Source: Polaromonas glacialis (GTDB lineage: Bacteria > Pseudomonadota > Gammaproteobacteria > Burkholderiales > Burkholderiaceae_C). From it: DNA of 64,000 bases. Below the pieces are notes generated by a model. It made no database searches and was not told the DNA's origin. It saw only the letters and a list, made by a program, of their open reading frames with translations. The position numbers and the translations under genes were made by a program. This document shows positions 24,477 to 33,607 of the stretch, piece by piece. The stretch spans positions 1,210,912 to 1,274,911 of the forward strand of contig NZ_KL448323.1 in NCBI RefSeq assembly GCF_000709345.1, given 5' to 3'. Within the stretch, counting starts at the first letter, position 1, and each line of letters starts with the position of its first letter.

Positions 24477-25274
24477 TCAGGAAACCGACTCGCTGTCGCG
24501 GCTGGCGCCTGCCGTGGCGTTGAAGCCGCAATCGACATAGGTAATCTCGGCGGTCATGCCTGATGCCAGATCGCTCAGCAGGAACGCGGCCACATTGCCC
24601 ACATCGTCGATCGTGACATTGCGGCGCAGCGGCGAGGCCGCCGCCACCATGCCCAGCAGCTTGCCGAAGTCCTTGATGCCGCTGGCGGCCAGGGTCTTGA
24701 TCGGGCCGGCGCTCAGGCCGTTGACGCGCATGTCCCGGGGGCCGAGCGATTCGGCCAGGTAGCGCACCGACGCTTCCAGGCTGGCCTTGGCCAGGCCCAT
24801 GGTGTTGTAGTGCGGAATGATGCGGTCCGCGCCCAGGTAGGTCAGCGTCAGCACGGCCGATTTCGGGTTCAGGTAGGGCAGGGCGGCCTTGGTCATGGCT
24901 GGAAAGCTGTAGGCGCTGATGTCGTGGGCAATGCGGAAGTTCTCGCGCGAAAGGCCGTCGAGGAAGTCGCCCGCAATGGCTTCGCGCGGCGCGTAGCCGA
25001 TGCTGTGGACAAAGCCGTCAAAGGTCGGCCAGGTCTTGGACAGGTCGGCAAACAGCTGGTCGATCTGCTCGTCGGAGCCGACATCGCAGTCAAAGATCAG
25101 GGTGGAGTCGAAGTCGGCCGCAAATTCGGTGATGCGATCCTTGAACCGCTCGCCCACATAGCTGAACGCCAGTTCGGCGCCCTGTGCGTGGCAGGCCTTG
25201 GCAATGCCGTAGGCGATGGACCGGGTGGACAGCACGCCCGTGATCAACAGTTTTTTGCCGGTGAGAAAACCCAT
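24477..25274 (-). CDS. fabI: Enoyl-[acyl-carrier-protein] reductase (NADH), FabI
   Basis: A 265-aa short-chain dehydrogenase that reduces trans-2-enoyl-ACP in the last step of fatty acid elongation. The NADH-binding start is [20 protein letters not shown], and the catalytic residues are Y146 (TLTYLGADR), Y156 and K163 ([10 protein letters not shown]). [14 protein letters not shown] is the substrate-binding loop. Length and motifs match E. coli-type FabI, the target of triclosan. It appears monocistronic. The C-terminal tail after CGFNATA (SRDSESVS) is slightly longer than usual, possibly because a repeat sits at its end. Confidence 0.95.
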   Translation of the reverse strand: MGFLTGKKLLITGVLSTRSIAYGIAKACHAQGAELAFSYVGERFKDRITEFAADFDSTLIFDCDVGSDEQIDQLFADLSKTWPTFDGFVHSIGYAPREAIAGDFLDGLSRENFRIAHDISAYSFPAMTKAALPYLNPKSAVLTLTYLGADRIIPHYNTMGLAKASLEASVRYLAESLGPRDMRVNGLSAGPIKTLAASGIKDFGKLLGMVAAASPLRRNVTIDDVGNVAAFLLSDLASGMTAEITYVDCGFNATAGASRDSESVS

Positions 25275-25387
25275 TTTTTGTGCTCCAGTGTGTTCGTGTG
25301 AACCGGCAAACCGTCTTGCAGGAACGTGCCAGTAATGTACCTGCGGGCTGCAAGAGCTTGCTGATTTAAGTAGGGCAGAATTGTCGC

Positions 25388-27202
25388 ATGCGGGATTTGA
25401 TTTTTTTACGGGCCTGGGTCCTGGTTTGCGTGGCAGCCTTTGCCCCGCAAAGCCGGGCCGCCCATGCCTATGCGCAGTTTGGCGACATCAAGTATCCAGC
25501 AGGCTTCACGCATTTCGATTATGTGAACCCGGCAGCGCCCAAGGGCGGCGAAATCCGCATGGTGCCGCCGACGCGCCCGACCAACTTCGACAAGTTCAAC
25601 CCCTTCACCCTGCGCGGCACCGCGCCGTATGGACTGGGCATCTTGCTGATCGAAAGCCTGCTGACGGGCAATTCGGAAGAGCCGACCACGGCCTACGGGC
25701 TGCTGGCCGACGACGTGGCGGTTGCGCCCGACCAGCTCTCGGCGACATTCCGCCTGAATGACAAGGCGCGCTTTCACAATGGGGCGCCGGTACTGGCCGC
25801 CGATGTGCTGCATTCCTGGACGCAGCTCACCAGCAAGCTGGCCGCGCCGCAGTACCGCACGATTTATGCGGAGGTCAAGGGCGTCACGGTGGTGTCGGAG
25901 CGGGTCGTTCGCTTTGATTTCCTGACGCCGAACCCCGAACTGCCGCTGGTCGTGGGCGGCATGCCGGTGTTCAGCCGCGACTGGGGAGTGGTCAATGGTC
26001 AGCCCAAGCCTTTCGACAAGATCGTTTCCGACATTCCCATCGGCTCAGGGCCGTACAAGATCGCCAGCCCGGCCATGGGCCGCGACATCACCTATGTGCG
26101 CGACCCGGCCTACTGGGGCGCCGACTTGCCCAGCCGCAAGGGCCAGTTCAACTTCGACCGCATCAGCTTCAAGATCTACCTGGACGAAACCTCGCGTTTC
26201 GAGGGGCTGAAGGCCGGCGAATTCGATTTCCTGCGCGAATTCATCTCGCGCAACTGGGCGCGGCAGTACACCGGCAAGCACTTCACCTCGGGCGAGCTGG
26301 TCAAGCGCGCCTTTGAAAACCGCAACCCCGGCGATTTCCAGGGCTATGTGTTCAACCTGCGAAACCCGAAGTTCCAGGATGCGCGGGTGCGGCGCGCCAT
26401 TGGCCTGGCGATGGATTTCGAATGGATGAACCGGCAACTGTTCTACGGCTTGTACAAGCGCGTCAACGGCTATTTCCCTAACAGCGAGTTCCATGCCGAA
26501 GGCCTGCCCCAAGCTGATGAACTGGCCTTGCTCGAACCTTTGCGCGCCAAGCTCAAGCCCGAAGTCTTCGGCCCGGTGCCGGTGTCGCCCAGCACCACGC
26601 CGCCCGGCAGCCTCAGGGAAAACCTGCGCCAGGCGCAGGCGCTGCTGCGCGAGGCGGGCTGGACCTACCGTGATGGGGCGCTGAGGAATAGCAAGGGTGA
26701 AGCCTTTACCATCGAGTTTTTGAACGACCAGCCTTCGCTGGTGCGCATCGTCGGGCCGTTCCAGAAGGCGCTGGAAAAGCTCGGCATCACCATGACCTAC
26801 CGCATCGTTGATTTCTCGCTGGGCAAGCAGAAGATGGATGCGTTTGATTTCGAGATAAGCACATTGCGCCTGCCCGGCAGCACGGCGCCCGGCGGGGAAC
26901 TGCTGGAACTGTTCGGCTCAAAGGCTGCCGCGACGCCGGGTTCCTCCAATGTCTGGGGAATTGCCGACCCGGCGGTCGATGCGCTGCTGCAAAAGGTCGT
27001 GACCGCCAGGACGCGTCCCGAACTCGGCGCGGCGATGCGGGCGCTGGACCGGGTGCTGACGCATGGCTACTATTCAGTGCCGCAGTACTACGGCGATGCC
27101 TTTCTCATCGGCTACCGGCCGCGTCCTTTCGTGCTGCCGCCGACCATTCCGCCGTATTACCAGCCCGACACCTGGGCGATGAGCACCTGGTGGAGCAAAT
27201 GA
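25388..27202 (+). CDS. yejA: Peptide-type ABC transporter substrate-binding protein (YejA-like)
   Basis: A 604-aa periplasmic extracellular solute-binding protein of family 5. A signal peptide covers residues 1-25 ([20 protein letters not shown]), and the mature part starts [20 protein letters not shown], which is characteristic of Yej[18 protein letters not shown] and [20 protein letters not shown] are family motifs. In E. coli YejABEF imports oligopeptides and microcin C. The permease and ATPase genes follow in order, all on the plus strand. Confidence 0.92.
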   Translation: MRDLIFLRAWVLVCVAAFAPQSRAAHAYAQFGDIKYPAGFTHFDYVNPAAPKGGEIRMVPPTRPTNFDKFNPFTLRGTAPYGLGILLIESLLTGNSEEPTTAYGLLADDVAVAPDQLSATFRLNDKARFHNGAPVLAADVLHSWTQLTSKLAAPQYRTIYAEVKGVTVVSERVVRFDFLTPNPELPLVVGGMPVFSRDWGVVNGQPKPFDKIVSDIPIGSGPYKIASPAMGRDITYVRDPAYWGADLPSRKGQFNFDRISFKIYLDETSRFEGLKAGEFDFLREFISRNWARQYTGKHFTSGELVKRAFENRNPGDFQGYVFNLRNPKFQDARVRRAIGLAMDFEWMNRQLFYGLYKRVNGYFPNSEFHAEGLPQADELALLEPLRAKLKPEVFGPVPVSPSTTPPGSLRENLRQAQALLREAGWTYRDGALRNSKGEAFTIEFLNDQPSLVRIVGPFQKALEKLGITMTYRIVDFSLGKQKMDAFDFEISTLRLPGSTAPGGELLELFGSKAAATPGSSNVWGIADPAVDALLQKVVTARTRPELGAAMRALDRVLTHGYYSVPQYYGDAFLIGYRPRPFVLPPTIPPYYQPDTWAMSTWWSK

Positions 27203-27292
27203 CCCCCACGCTTGTCGCTTCGCGTACTGCGCTGCCCCCCGAGGGGGCCGCTGCGCCTGCGGCCCGGCAAAGCCGGTTCCGCGGCCCTTGCT
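27203..27292. repeat. Dispersed GC-rich repeat, copy 2
   Basis: The yejA-yejB gap contains CCCCCACGCTTGTCGC, CCCCCCGAGGGGGCC and GCTGCGCCTGCGGCC in the order seen at 40044-40143, starting at the yejA stop codon. Confidence 0.8.
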
Positions 27293-27374
27293 TGCATAAG
27301 CCATTGCTCCAGCGATTTTGGTGGCACGGCGTGTCGGTCCATCTATTCTTGACCATAGAAAAGACTGTGTGACC

Positions 27375-28409
27375 ATGGCCAGCTACATCCTCAAGCGCCT
27401 GCTGCTGATGATTCCGACCGTGTTCGGCGTGCTGCTGCTGACCTTCATCATGGTGCAGTTCGTTCCGGGCGGGCCGGTCGAGCAGATGGTCGCCCAGCTG
27501 CAGGGCCGTGATTCGGGCGGCGAGCGCGCTGCGAGCACCGGAGCTGGCTACCGGGGACGGCAGGGCGTTGATGCCGAGCGCATCGAGGAGATCAAGGTGC
27601 TGTATGGCTTTGACAAGCCGGTGCATGAGCGGTTTATCCAGATGCTGGGCCGGTTTGCCCGGTTTGACCTCGGCAACAGCTTTTACCAGCACAAGGATGT
27701 CTGGCAACTGGTCAAGGAAAAGCTGCCGGTGTCGGTCAGCCTGGGGCTGTGGACTTTTTTTCTGAGCTACCTGATTGCCGTGCCGCTGGGCGTGGCCAAG
27801 GCGGTCAGGGCTGGGTCGCGCTTTGACTTTGTCACCACGCTGGTGGTGCTGGTCGGCTATGCGATTCCGGGTTTTGTGCTGGGCGTGGCGCTGCTGGTGG
27901 TGTTTGGCGGGCAATTGCAGTGGTTTCCCTTGCGCGGGCTGACCTCGGCCAACTGGGAAACGCTGGGCTGGGGCGCCCGCATCACCGATTACCTCTGGCA
28001 CATCACGCTGCCGGTCACGGCCATGGTGCTGGGCAGCTTTGCCGTGACGGCGGTGCTGACCAAGAATTCGTTCCTGGAGGAAATCCGCAAGCAGTATGTG
28101 CTGACCGCCCGCGCGAAGGGTTTAGCCGAGCGCCAGGTGCTGTGGAAGCATGTGTTTCGCAATGCCCTGATTCCCATCATCACCGGCTTTCCGGCGGCCT
28201 TCATCGGCGCATTCTTCACCGGCTCGCTGTTGATCGAAACCCTGTTTTCGCTCGACGGCCTGGGCCTGCTCAGCTATGAAAGCGTGATCCGGCGCGACTA
28301 CCCCGTGGTGCTGGGCACCCTTTATCTGTTCACGCTGATCGGCCTGGTGACCAAGCTGGTCAGCGATCTTTGCTATGTCTGGGTAGACCCACGTGTACGG
28401 TTTGATTGA
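27375..28409 (+). CDS. yejB: Peptide ABC transporter permease (YejB-like)
   Basis: A 344-aa inner-membrane permease. The N-terminus YILKRLLLMIPTVFGVLLLT is followed by FVPGGPVEQM, the DppB/OppB-type signature. The cytoplasmic EAA-type loop is YVLTARAKGLAERQVLWKHV. A YejB-specific insert lies at residues 35-65. The ATG at 27375 was preferred to an upstream in-frame start at 27318. Its end overlaps yejE by 17 nt. Confidence 0.93.
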   Translation: MASYILKRLLLMIPTVFGVLLLTFIMVQFVPGGPVEQMVAQLQGRDSGGERAASTGAGYRGRQGVDAERIEEIKVLYGFDKPVHERFIQMLGRFARFDLGNSFYQHKDVWQLVKEKLPVSVSLGLWTFFLSYLIAVPLGVAKAVRAGSRFDFVTTLVVLVGYAIPGFVLGVALLVVFGGQLQWFPLRGLTSANWETLGWGARITDYLWHITLPVTAMVLGSFAVTAVLTKNSFLEEIRKQYVLTARAKGLAERQVLWKHVFRNALIPIITGFPAAFIGAFFTGSLLIETLFSLDGLGLLSYESVIRRDYPVVLGTLYLFTLIGLVTKLVSDLCYVWVDPRVRFD

Positions 28410-29538
28410 CCCCCCCGAAGCGGCCGATGGCCGCCTCCCCCCCGAGGGAGCGCCCGCTGCAGACGGGCAGAGCCCGATCCGCGCCGGCTCTGGCAAACGC
28501 ACATCTGCGCCCCTGAGCCTGAGTCCTGGCCGCAGGGCCTGGCAGCGTTTTCGGCGCAACCGGCTGGGTTACTGGAGCCTGGTGCTGTTTTGCCTGCTGG
28601 TGGTGTTCAGCCTGTTCGCCGAGGTCCTGTCCAACGACAAGCCGCTGGTGGTGCGCTACCAGGGCACGTTGTACTTTCCGCTGGTCAAGGACTATTCGGA
28701 GAAAACCTTCGATGGCGACTTTGACACGCCGGCCGATTACCTCGACCCGTTCATCCGTGACAAGCTGACGCAGGGCGGCAACTGGGCGATCTACCCGCCC
28801 AATCCTTATGGGCCGCGCACCATCAATTACTTCGCCAGGGAACCCAATCCTTCGGCCCCGTCGCGTGACAACCTCTTCGGCACCGATGACCGGGGGCGTG
28901 ATTTGCTGGCCCAGCTGATTTACGGCTTTCGCCTCAGCGTGCTGTTTGGCCTGGCGCTGACCGCCATCGGCGTGGTGATGGGCGTGATCGCCGGTGCGAT
29001 TCAAGGCTACGCGGGCGGCAAGACCGACCTGGTCGGCCAGCGCTTCATGGAAATCTGGGGTTCCATGCCCGAGCTGTACCTCCTGATCATTTTCAGCGCC
29101 ATCTTTGCGCCCAGCGTGGCGCTGCTGCTGGTGCTGCTCAGCCTGTTCGGCTGGATGGGGTTGTCGGACTATGTGCGCGCCGAGTTCCTGCGCAACCGCC
29201 AGATGGACTACGTGCGGGCGGCGAGGGCACTGGGCGTGAGCAATCTGCAGATCATGTGGCGGCACATTTTGCCCAACAGCCTGACGCCCGTGGTGACTTT
29301 TTTGCCTTTTCGCATGAGCGCGGCGATCCTGGCGCTGACGTCGCTCGATTTCCTGGGGCTGGGCGTTCCGCCCGGAACGCCTTCGCTGGGCGAACTGCTG
29401 AGCCAGGGCAAGGCCAATATCGACGCCTGGTGGATTTCGCTGTCCACGTTTGCCGTGCTGGTCGTGACCTTGCTGCTGCTGACCTTCATGGGCGACGCGC
29501 TGCGCGATGCACTGGACCCTAGAAAGGCGCAGGAATGA
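28393..29538 (+). CDS. yejE: Peptide ABC transporter permease (YejE-like)
   Basis: A 381-aa inner-membrane permease. The GTG start at 28393 lies inside yejB. Residues about 5-30 are encoded by a copy of the dispersed GC-rich repeat, which has extended the cytoplasmic N-terminus. From RRAWQRFRRNRLGYWSLVLF the protein matches YejE: DNLFGTDDRGRDLLAQLIYG, the EAA loop YVRAARALGVSNLQIMWRHI, and the typical end VTLLLLTFMGDALRDALDPR. The stop overlaps the yejF start by 4 nt. Confidence 0.92.
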   Translation: MYGLIDPPEAADGRLPPEGAPAADGQSPIRAGSGKRTSAPLSLSPGRRAWQRFRRNRLGYWSLVLFCLLVVFSLFAEVLSNDKPLVVRYQGTLYFPLVKDYSEKTFDGDFDTPADYLDPFIRDKLTQGGNWAIYPPNPYGPRTINYFAREPNPSAPSRDNLFGTDDRGRDLLAQLIYGFRLSVLFGLALTAIGVVMGVIAGAIQGYAGGKTDLVGQRFMEIWGSMPELYLLIIFSAIFAPSVALLLVLLSLFGWMGLSDYVRAEFLRNRQMDYVRAARALGVSNLQIMWRHILPNSLTPVVTFLPFRMSAAILALTSLDFLGLGVPPGTPSLGELLSQGKANIDAWWISLSTFAVLVVTLLLLTFMGDALRDALDPRKAQE

Positions 29539-31223
29539 CCCCCACGCTCCCCACTTCGTGTGGTTCGCTGCCCCCCGTGGGGGCTGTTCCGCCTCAGGGC
29601 GGCCTGTCGGCGGAACGTTCATCTGCGCCGCTCCTTGACGTCAAAGACCTGCGCGTGTCGTTCGCCGGCAAGGAAGTCGTGCGCGGCATAGATTTTTCCA
29701 TCGCACCCGGAGAAAAGCTGGCGCTGGTGGGCGAGTCGGGATCGGGCAAGACGGTGACGGCGCTCAGCCTGCTGCGACTGGTCCAGGATGCCGCGATCAG
29801 CGGGCAGGCGGTTTTTGAAGCGCCCGGCGGCCGGGGCGACTTGTTGTCCATGCCCGAGCGGGCGCTGCTGGGGATTCGCGGCCGGGACATCGCCATGATT
29901 TTCCAGGAGCCGATGACGGCGTTGAACCCGCTGTTCACCGTGGGCGACCAGATTTCCGAAGTTTTACAACTAAAAGAGGGTGTTACGCAGGCTGCATCAG
30001 CACAAGCAGCTATTAAATTGCTAGCAGACACTGGGATCACGGAACCAGCGCGGCGGGCGAATGCCTTTCCGCATCAGTTGTCGGGTGGCCAGCGCCAGCG
30101 CGCCATGATCGCCATGGCGCTGGCATGCCGCCCCAGGCTGCTGCTGGCTGACGAGCCGACCACGGCGCTCGATGTCACGCTGCGTGGCCAGATACTGGAC
30201 CTGCTCGGTGATTTGCAGCGGCGAAACGGCATGGCCGTGCTCTTGATCACCCACGACCTGAACCTGGTGCGACGCTTTGCCGACCGGGTAGCGGTCATGG
30301 AGAACGGCCATATTGTCGAGCAGGGCAATGTGGCCGATGTGTTTGCCCGGCCGCAGCATGCCTATACGCGCAAGCTGATCGACAGCAAACCGGTGCGGGA
30401 TGTCGATGAAGCCCACCCGCAAGCCAGGCAACTCCCGCCGGTCATGCGGGCCAGCCAGTTGCGCGTTGCCTATCCGGTGGCTGTTCCAGGCTTGCGGGGC
30501 TGGTTCAAAAGCGGTGAGTTTGTCGCCGTCAAGGATGCGAGCTTTGCCATTGCGGCGGGAAGAACGCTGGGCATCGTGGGCGAGTCGGGCTCGGGCAAGT
30601 CCACGCTGGCGCTGGCCAGCCTGGGGCTGCTGAAGTTCTCCGGGCAGCTGCAGGCGGCGGGGCAGTCGTGGAGCCGGCAAGCCGCTGGCAACAAGGCCAT
30701 CCGCAAGGTGGTCCAGGTGGTGTTCCAGGACCCGTTTTCCTCGCTGTCGCCGCGCATGACGGTCGAGGCGATTGTGGAAGAAGGCCTTCTGGTCCACGAG
30801 CCGTTGCTGAGCCCAAGTGAAAGAAGAGCGCGCGTCGAACAATCGCTGGCCGATGTGGGCATGGGCGAAGCGCAGTTTCCGGGGTTGCTGCGGCGCTATC
30901 CGCATGAATTCTCGGGCGGGCAGCGCCAGCGCCTGGCCGTTGCCCGGGTGCTGATCGTCAATCCCAGCCTGCTGGTGCTCGATGAACCGACGAGCGCGCT
31001 CGATGTGACGATTCAAAAGCAGGTGCTCGGGCTGCTGCAGCGGCTGCAGCGGGAGCGCGGCCTGAGCTATCTTTTGATCACGCACGACATCGACGTGATT
31101 CGCGCCATGGCCCACGAAGTCATGGTGATGAAAGACGGCGAAATCGTCGAATCGGGCCCTGTGCAGTCGGTGCTTGATGCGCCGCAGCATGCCTACACGA
31201 AAATCCTGGTCGCGCAGGGTTGA
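29535..31223 (+). CDS. yejF: Peptide ABC transporter ATP-binding protein with two nucleotide-binding domains (YejF-like)
   Basis: A 562-aa cytoplasmic ATPase with duplicated ABC domains. Domain 1: Walker A GESGSGKT at 66-73, signature LSGGQRQR, Walker B LLLADEPTTALD. Domain 2: Walker A GESGSGKS near 347, signature FSGGQRQR, Walker B LLVLDEPTSALD. About 30 N-terminal residues (TPTLPTSCGSLPPVGAVPPQ) come from a dispersed repeat. A second short repeat has been absorbed in domain 1 near residue 157 (AAIKLLADTG). An ATP-binding protein with fused domains is usual for YejF. It powers YejBE import. Confidence 0.93.
   Translation: MTPTLPTSCGSLPPVGAVPPQGGLSAERSSAPLLDVKDLRVSFAGKEVVRGIDFSIAPGEKLALVGESGSGKTVTALSLLRLVQDAAISGQAVFEAPGGRGDLLSMPERALLGIRGRDIAMIFQEPMTALNPLFTVGDQISEVLQLKEGVTQAASAQAAIKLLADTGITEPARRANAFPHQLSGGQRQRAMIAMALACRPRLLLADEPTTALDVTLRGQILDLLGDLQRRNGMAVLLITHDLNLVRRFADRVAVMENGHIVEQGNVADVFARPQHAYTRKLIDSKPVRDVDEAHPQARQLPPVMRASQLRVAYPVAVPGLRGWFKSGEFVAVKDASFAIAAGRTLGIVGESGSGKSTLALASLGLLKFSGQLQAAGQSWSRQAAGNKAIRKVVQVVFQDPFSSLSPRMTVEAIVEEGLLVHEPLLSPSERRARVEQSLADVGMGEAQFPGLLRRYPHEFSGGQRQRLAVARVLIVNPSLLVLDEPTSALDVTIQKQVLGLLQRLQRERGLSYLLITHDIDVIRAMAHEVMVMKDGEIVESGPVQSVLDAPQHAYTKILVAQG
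29536..29606. repeat. Dispersed GC-rich repeat inside the 5' end of yejF
   Basis: CCCCCACGCTCCCCACTTCG, GGTTCGCTGCCCCCC and a degenerate GCCTCAGGGCGGCC occupy the first codons of yejF. The first part is identical to the copy at 40044. Another degenerate copy covers 28408-28488 in yejE. Confidence 0.75.
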
Positions 31224-31283
31224 GTCATGGCCCGCAATGAGTGAATTTGCAGGGCCTTGAAGGCTAAACCTGCACAAAAATGG

Positions 31284-31312
31284 TTGCGTCATGGCGTCCC
31301 TTGCGCTAGAAT
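31284..31312 (+). promoter_or_regulatory. Predicted sigma-70 promoter of the rimP-nusA-infB operon
   Basis: TTGCGT (31284-31289) and TAGAAT (31307-31312) are separated by exactly 17 nt. Transcription would start near 31320, just before the leader hairpin and about 110 nt upstream of rimP. Confidence 0.65.
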
Positions 31313-31330
31313 ACGCGCTTCACACGACCA

Positions 31331-31361
31331 AATGGGCGGGTTTTTACCGCCCATTTTTTTT
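31331..31361 (+). terminator. Leader hairpin with T-run before rimP (candidate attenuator)
   Basis: A perfect 9-bp stem AATGGGCGG/CCGCCCATT with a 7-nt loop is followed by eight T residues. Lying between the predicted promoter and rimP, it looks like an intrinsic terminator in the 5' leader. NusA, encoded in the operon, promotes termination at such hairpins, so autogenous attenuation is plausible but inferred. Confidence 0.65.
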
Positions 31362-31426
31362 GGGCGTTTGTTTTTGCACAGGGCAAATGAGCAGTTGGCG
31401 AATCGCTAAAAGGAACGAAAGACTGA

Positions 31427-32035
31427 ATGGCTTTGCAAGAGACGATTGAGCAAACGGTAACGGGGCTGGGCTACGAGCTGGTCGAGATCGAGCGAACCAG
31501 CGGCGGCCTGCTGCGTGTCACGATCGACATGCCCTACCTTGCCGGAACACCGGCTGACGCCGTGCAGTTCATCAATGCCGAAGACTGCGAGAAGGTGACA
31601 CGCCAGCTGCAGTTCGTGCTTGAAGTCGAAGGCGCCGAGTACTCGCGCTTGGAAGTCAGTTCCCCCGGCATCGACCGGCCGTTGCGCAATGAAAAAGATT
31701 TTGAGCGCTTCGTGGGTGAGTTGATTGACATCACCCTCAAGGCGCCGATTGGCGTGGCCGCCAGCGCGGGTTCGACCATTTCGGCCAGCCGCAAGAAATT
31801 CCGTGGAACGCTGGAACGGGCCGAGCCTGTTGAAGGCCAGCCGGGATGGCAAATCGTCTGGAGCGACGAGCCTGCTGTCAAGCCTGGGCAGAAGGTTAGC
31901 AAGAAAAGAATTCCCGCGCCGCTGCAGGCGCTGGGGTTCACGCTGGATGAAATCCAACAGGCGCGTTTGGCGCCCGTTGTTGATTTCAAGGGCCGCAGAC
32001 CCAAATCTGTTGCCGATACATCCATAGAAACATAA
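31427..32035 (+). CDS. rimP: Ribosome maturation factor RimP
   Basis: A 202-aa cytoplasmic factor that assists maturation of the 30S subunit. The N-terminal domain contains [20 protein letters not shown] and [17 protein letters not shown], and [14 protein letters not shown] is the strongly conserved family signature. The SH3-like C-terminal domain carries a Comamonadaceae-type insertion around residues 105-125. It is first in the rimP-nusA-infB operon with 22 nt to nusA. Confidence 0.95.
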   Translation: MALQETIEQTVTGLGYELVEIERTSGGLLRVTIDMPYLAGTPADAVQFINAEDCEKVTRQLQFVLEVEGAEYSRLEVSSPGIDRPLRNEKDFERFVGELIDITLKAPIGVAASAGSTISASRKKFRGTLERAEPVEGQPGWQIVWSDEPAVKPGQKVSKKRIPAPLQALGFTLDEIQQARLAPVVDFKGRRPKSVADTSIET

Positions 32036-32057
32036 TTTAGAAAGGCAGGCTTGTGAA

Positions 32058-33578
32058 ATGAATCGCGAACTGTTGATGCTGGTTGATGCCATCTCGCGTG
32101 AAAAAAACGTTGAGCGCGACGTTGTATTCGGCGCTGTCGAGCTTGCGCTCGCATCGGCGACCAAGAAGGTTTATGCGGACGGCGTGGACATCCGTGTCGC
32201 GGTGGACCGTGACAGCGGCAATTACGAAACCTTCCGCCGCTGGCTGGTGGTGGCGGATGAAGCCGGCCTGCAAAACCCCGAAGCCGAAGAACTGGTGACC
32301 GATGCGCGCGACGAAATTCCCGACATCGAAGAGGGTGACTACATCGAGAAGCCGGTCGAAAGCCTGCCGATTGGCCGCATTGGCGCGCAGGCGGCCAAGC
32401 AGGTCATCTTGCAAAAAATCCGCGATGCCGAGCGTGAAATGCTGCTCAACGACTTCATGTCGCGCGGCGACAAGATTTTTGTCGGCACCGTCAAGCGCAT
32501 GGACAAGGGCGACCTGATCGTCGAGTCCGGCCGGGTGGAAGGCCGCCTGCGCCGCAGCGACATGATTCCGAAGGAAAACCTGCGCACCGGCGACCGGGTT
32601 CGCGCCATGATCATGGAAGTGGACACCACGCTGCGTGGTGCGCCCATCATCCTGTCACGGACCTCGCCCGAATACATGATCGAGCTGTTCCGCCAGGAAG
32701 TGCCCGAGATCGAGCAGGGCCTGCTGGAGATCAAGACCTGCGCCCGCGACCCCGGCTCTCGCGCCAAGATCGCCGTGCTGTCGCATGACAAGCGCGTCGA
32801 CCCGATCGGCACCTGCGTTGGCGTTCGTGGCACCCGTGTCAACGGCGTGACCAACGAGCTGGCCGGCGAGCGTGTCGATATCGTGCTGTGGAGCGAAGAC
32901 CCGGCCCAGTTCGTGATTGGCGCGCTGGCGCCTGCCAACGTGTCGTCGATCGTGGTCGATGAAGAGCGCCATGCCATGGATGTGGTGGTGGACGAGGAAA
33001 ACCTTGCCATCGCCATCGGCCGTGGCGGCCAGAACGTGCGCCTGGCGTCCGAGCTGACCGGCTGGAAGATCAACATCATGGATGCCAACGAGTCGGCCCA
33101 GAAGCAGGCCAGCGAAACCGACAGCAGCCGCAAGCTGTTCATGGCCAAGCTCGACGTGGACGAGGAAATCGCCGACATCCTGATCTCCGAAGGCTTCACC
33201 AGCCTGGAAGAAGTGGCCTACGTGCCGCTGCAGGAAATGCTGGAAATCGAGTCCTTCGACGAAGACACCGTCAATGAACTGCGCACACGCGCCAAAGACG
33301 CTCTCCTGACCATGGAAATCGCCCTGGAAGAAAATGCCGGCGGTGTTTCGCAGAATCTGCGCGACGTTGCCGGCCTCACCCCCGAGCTGATTGAAAAGTT
33401 GCTTGCCGCGGGTGTTGCCACCCGTGACGACCTGGCCGATCTGGCCGTGGATGAGCTTACCGATATAACCGGCCAGTCTGCGGACGAGGCCAAAGCCCTG
33501 ATCATGACTGCACGCGCCCATTGGTTTACCGATGACGCTGGCGATGCTGCTGCACCTGCAGCAGCGCAAGAGCATTGA
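32058..33578 (+). CDS. nusA: Transcription termination/antitermination factor NusA
   Basis: A 506-aa RNA polymerase-binding factor. The N-terminal domain binds polymerase ([20 protein letters not shown]); the S1 domain follows near 135-200 ([20 protein letters not shown]), then two KH domains ([20 protein letters not shown] and [20 protein letters not shown]). Two C-terminal acidic helix-hairpin repeats ([20 protein letters not shown] and [20 protein letters not shown]) match the E. coli-type long NusA. It acts in pausing, termination and rRNA antitermination. Confidence 0.97.
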   Translation: MNRELLMLVDAISREKNVERDVVFGAVELALASATKKVYADGVDIRVAVDRDSGNYETFRRWLVVADEAGLQNPEAEELVTDARDEIPDIEEGDYIEKPVESLPIGRIGAQAAKQVILQKIRDAEREMLLNDFMSRGDKIFVGTVKRMDKGDLIVESGRVEGRLRRSDMIPKENLRTGDRVRAMIMEVDTTLRGAPIILSRTSPEYMIELFRQEVPEIEQGLLEIKTCARDPGSRAKIAVLSHDKRVDPIGTCVGVRGTRVNGVTNELAGERVDIVLWSEDPAQFVIGALAPANVSSIVVDEERHAMDVVVDEENLAIAIGRGGQNVRLASELTGWKINIMDANESAQKQASETDSSRKLFMAKLDVDEEIADILISEGFTSLEEVAYVPLQEMLEIESFDEDTVNELRTRAKDALLTMEIALEENAGGVSQNLRDVAGLTPELIEKLLAAGVATRDDLADLAVDELTDITGQSADEAKALIMTARAHWFTDDAGDAAAPAAAQEH

Positions 33579-33607
33579 ATCATGGAGGCCAGTCAGGAAA
33601 ACCAAAT

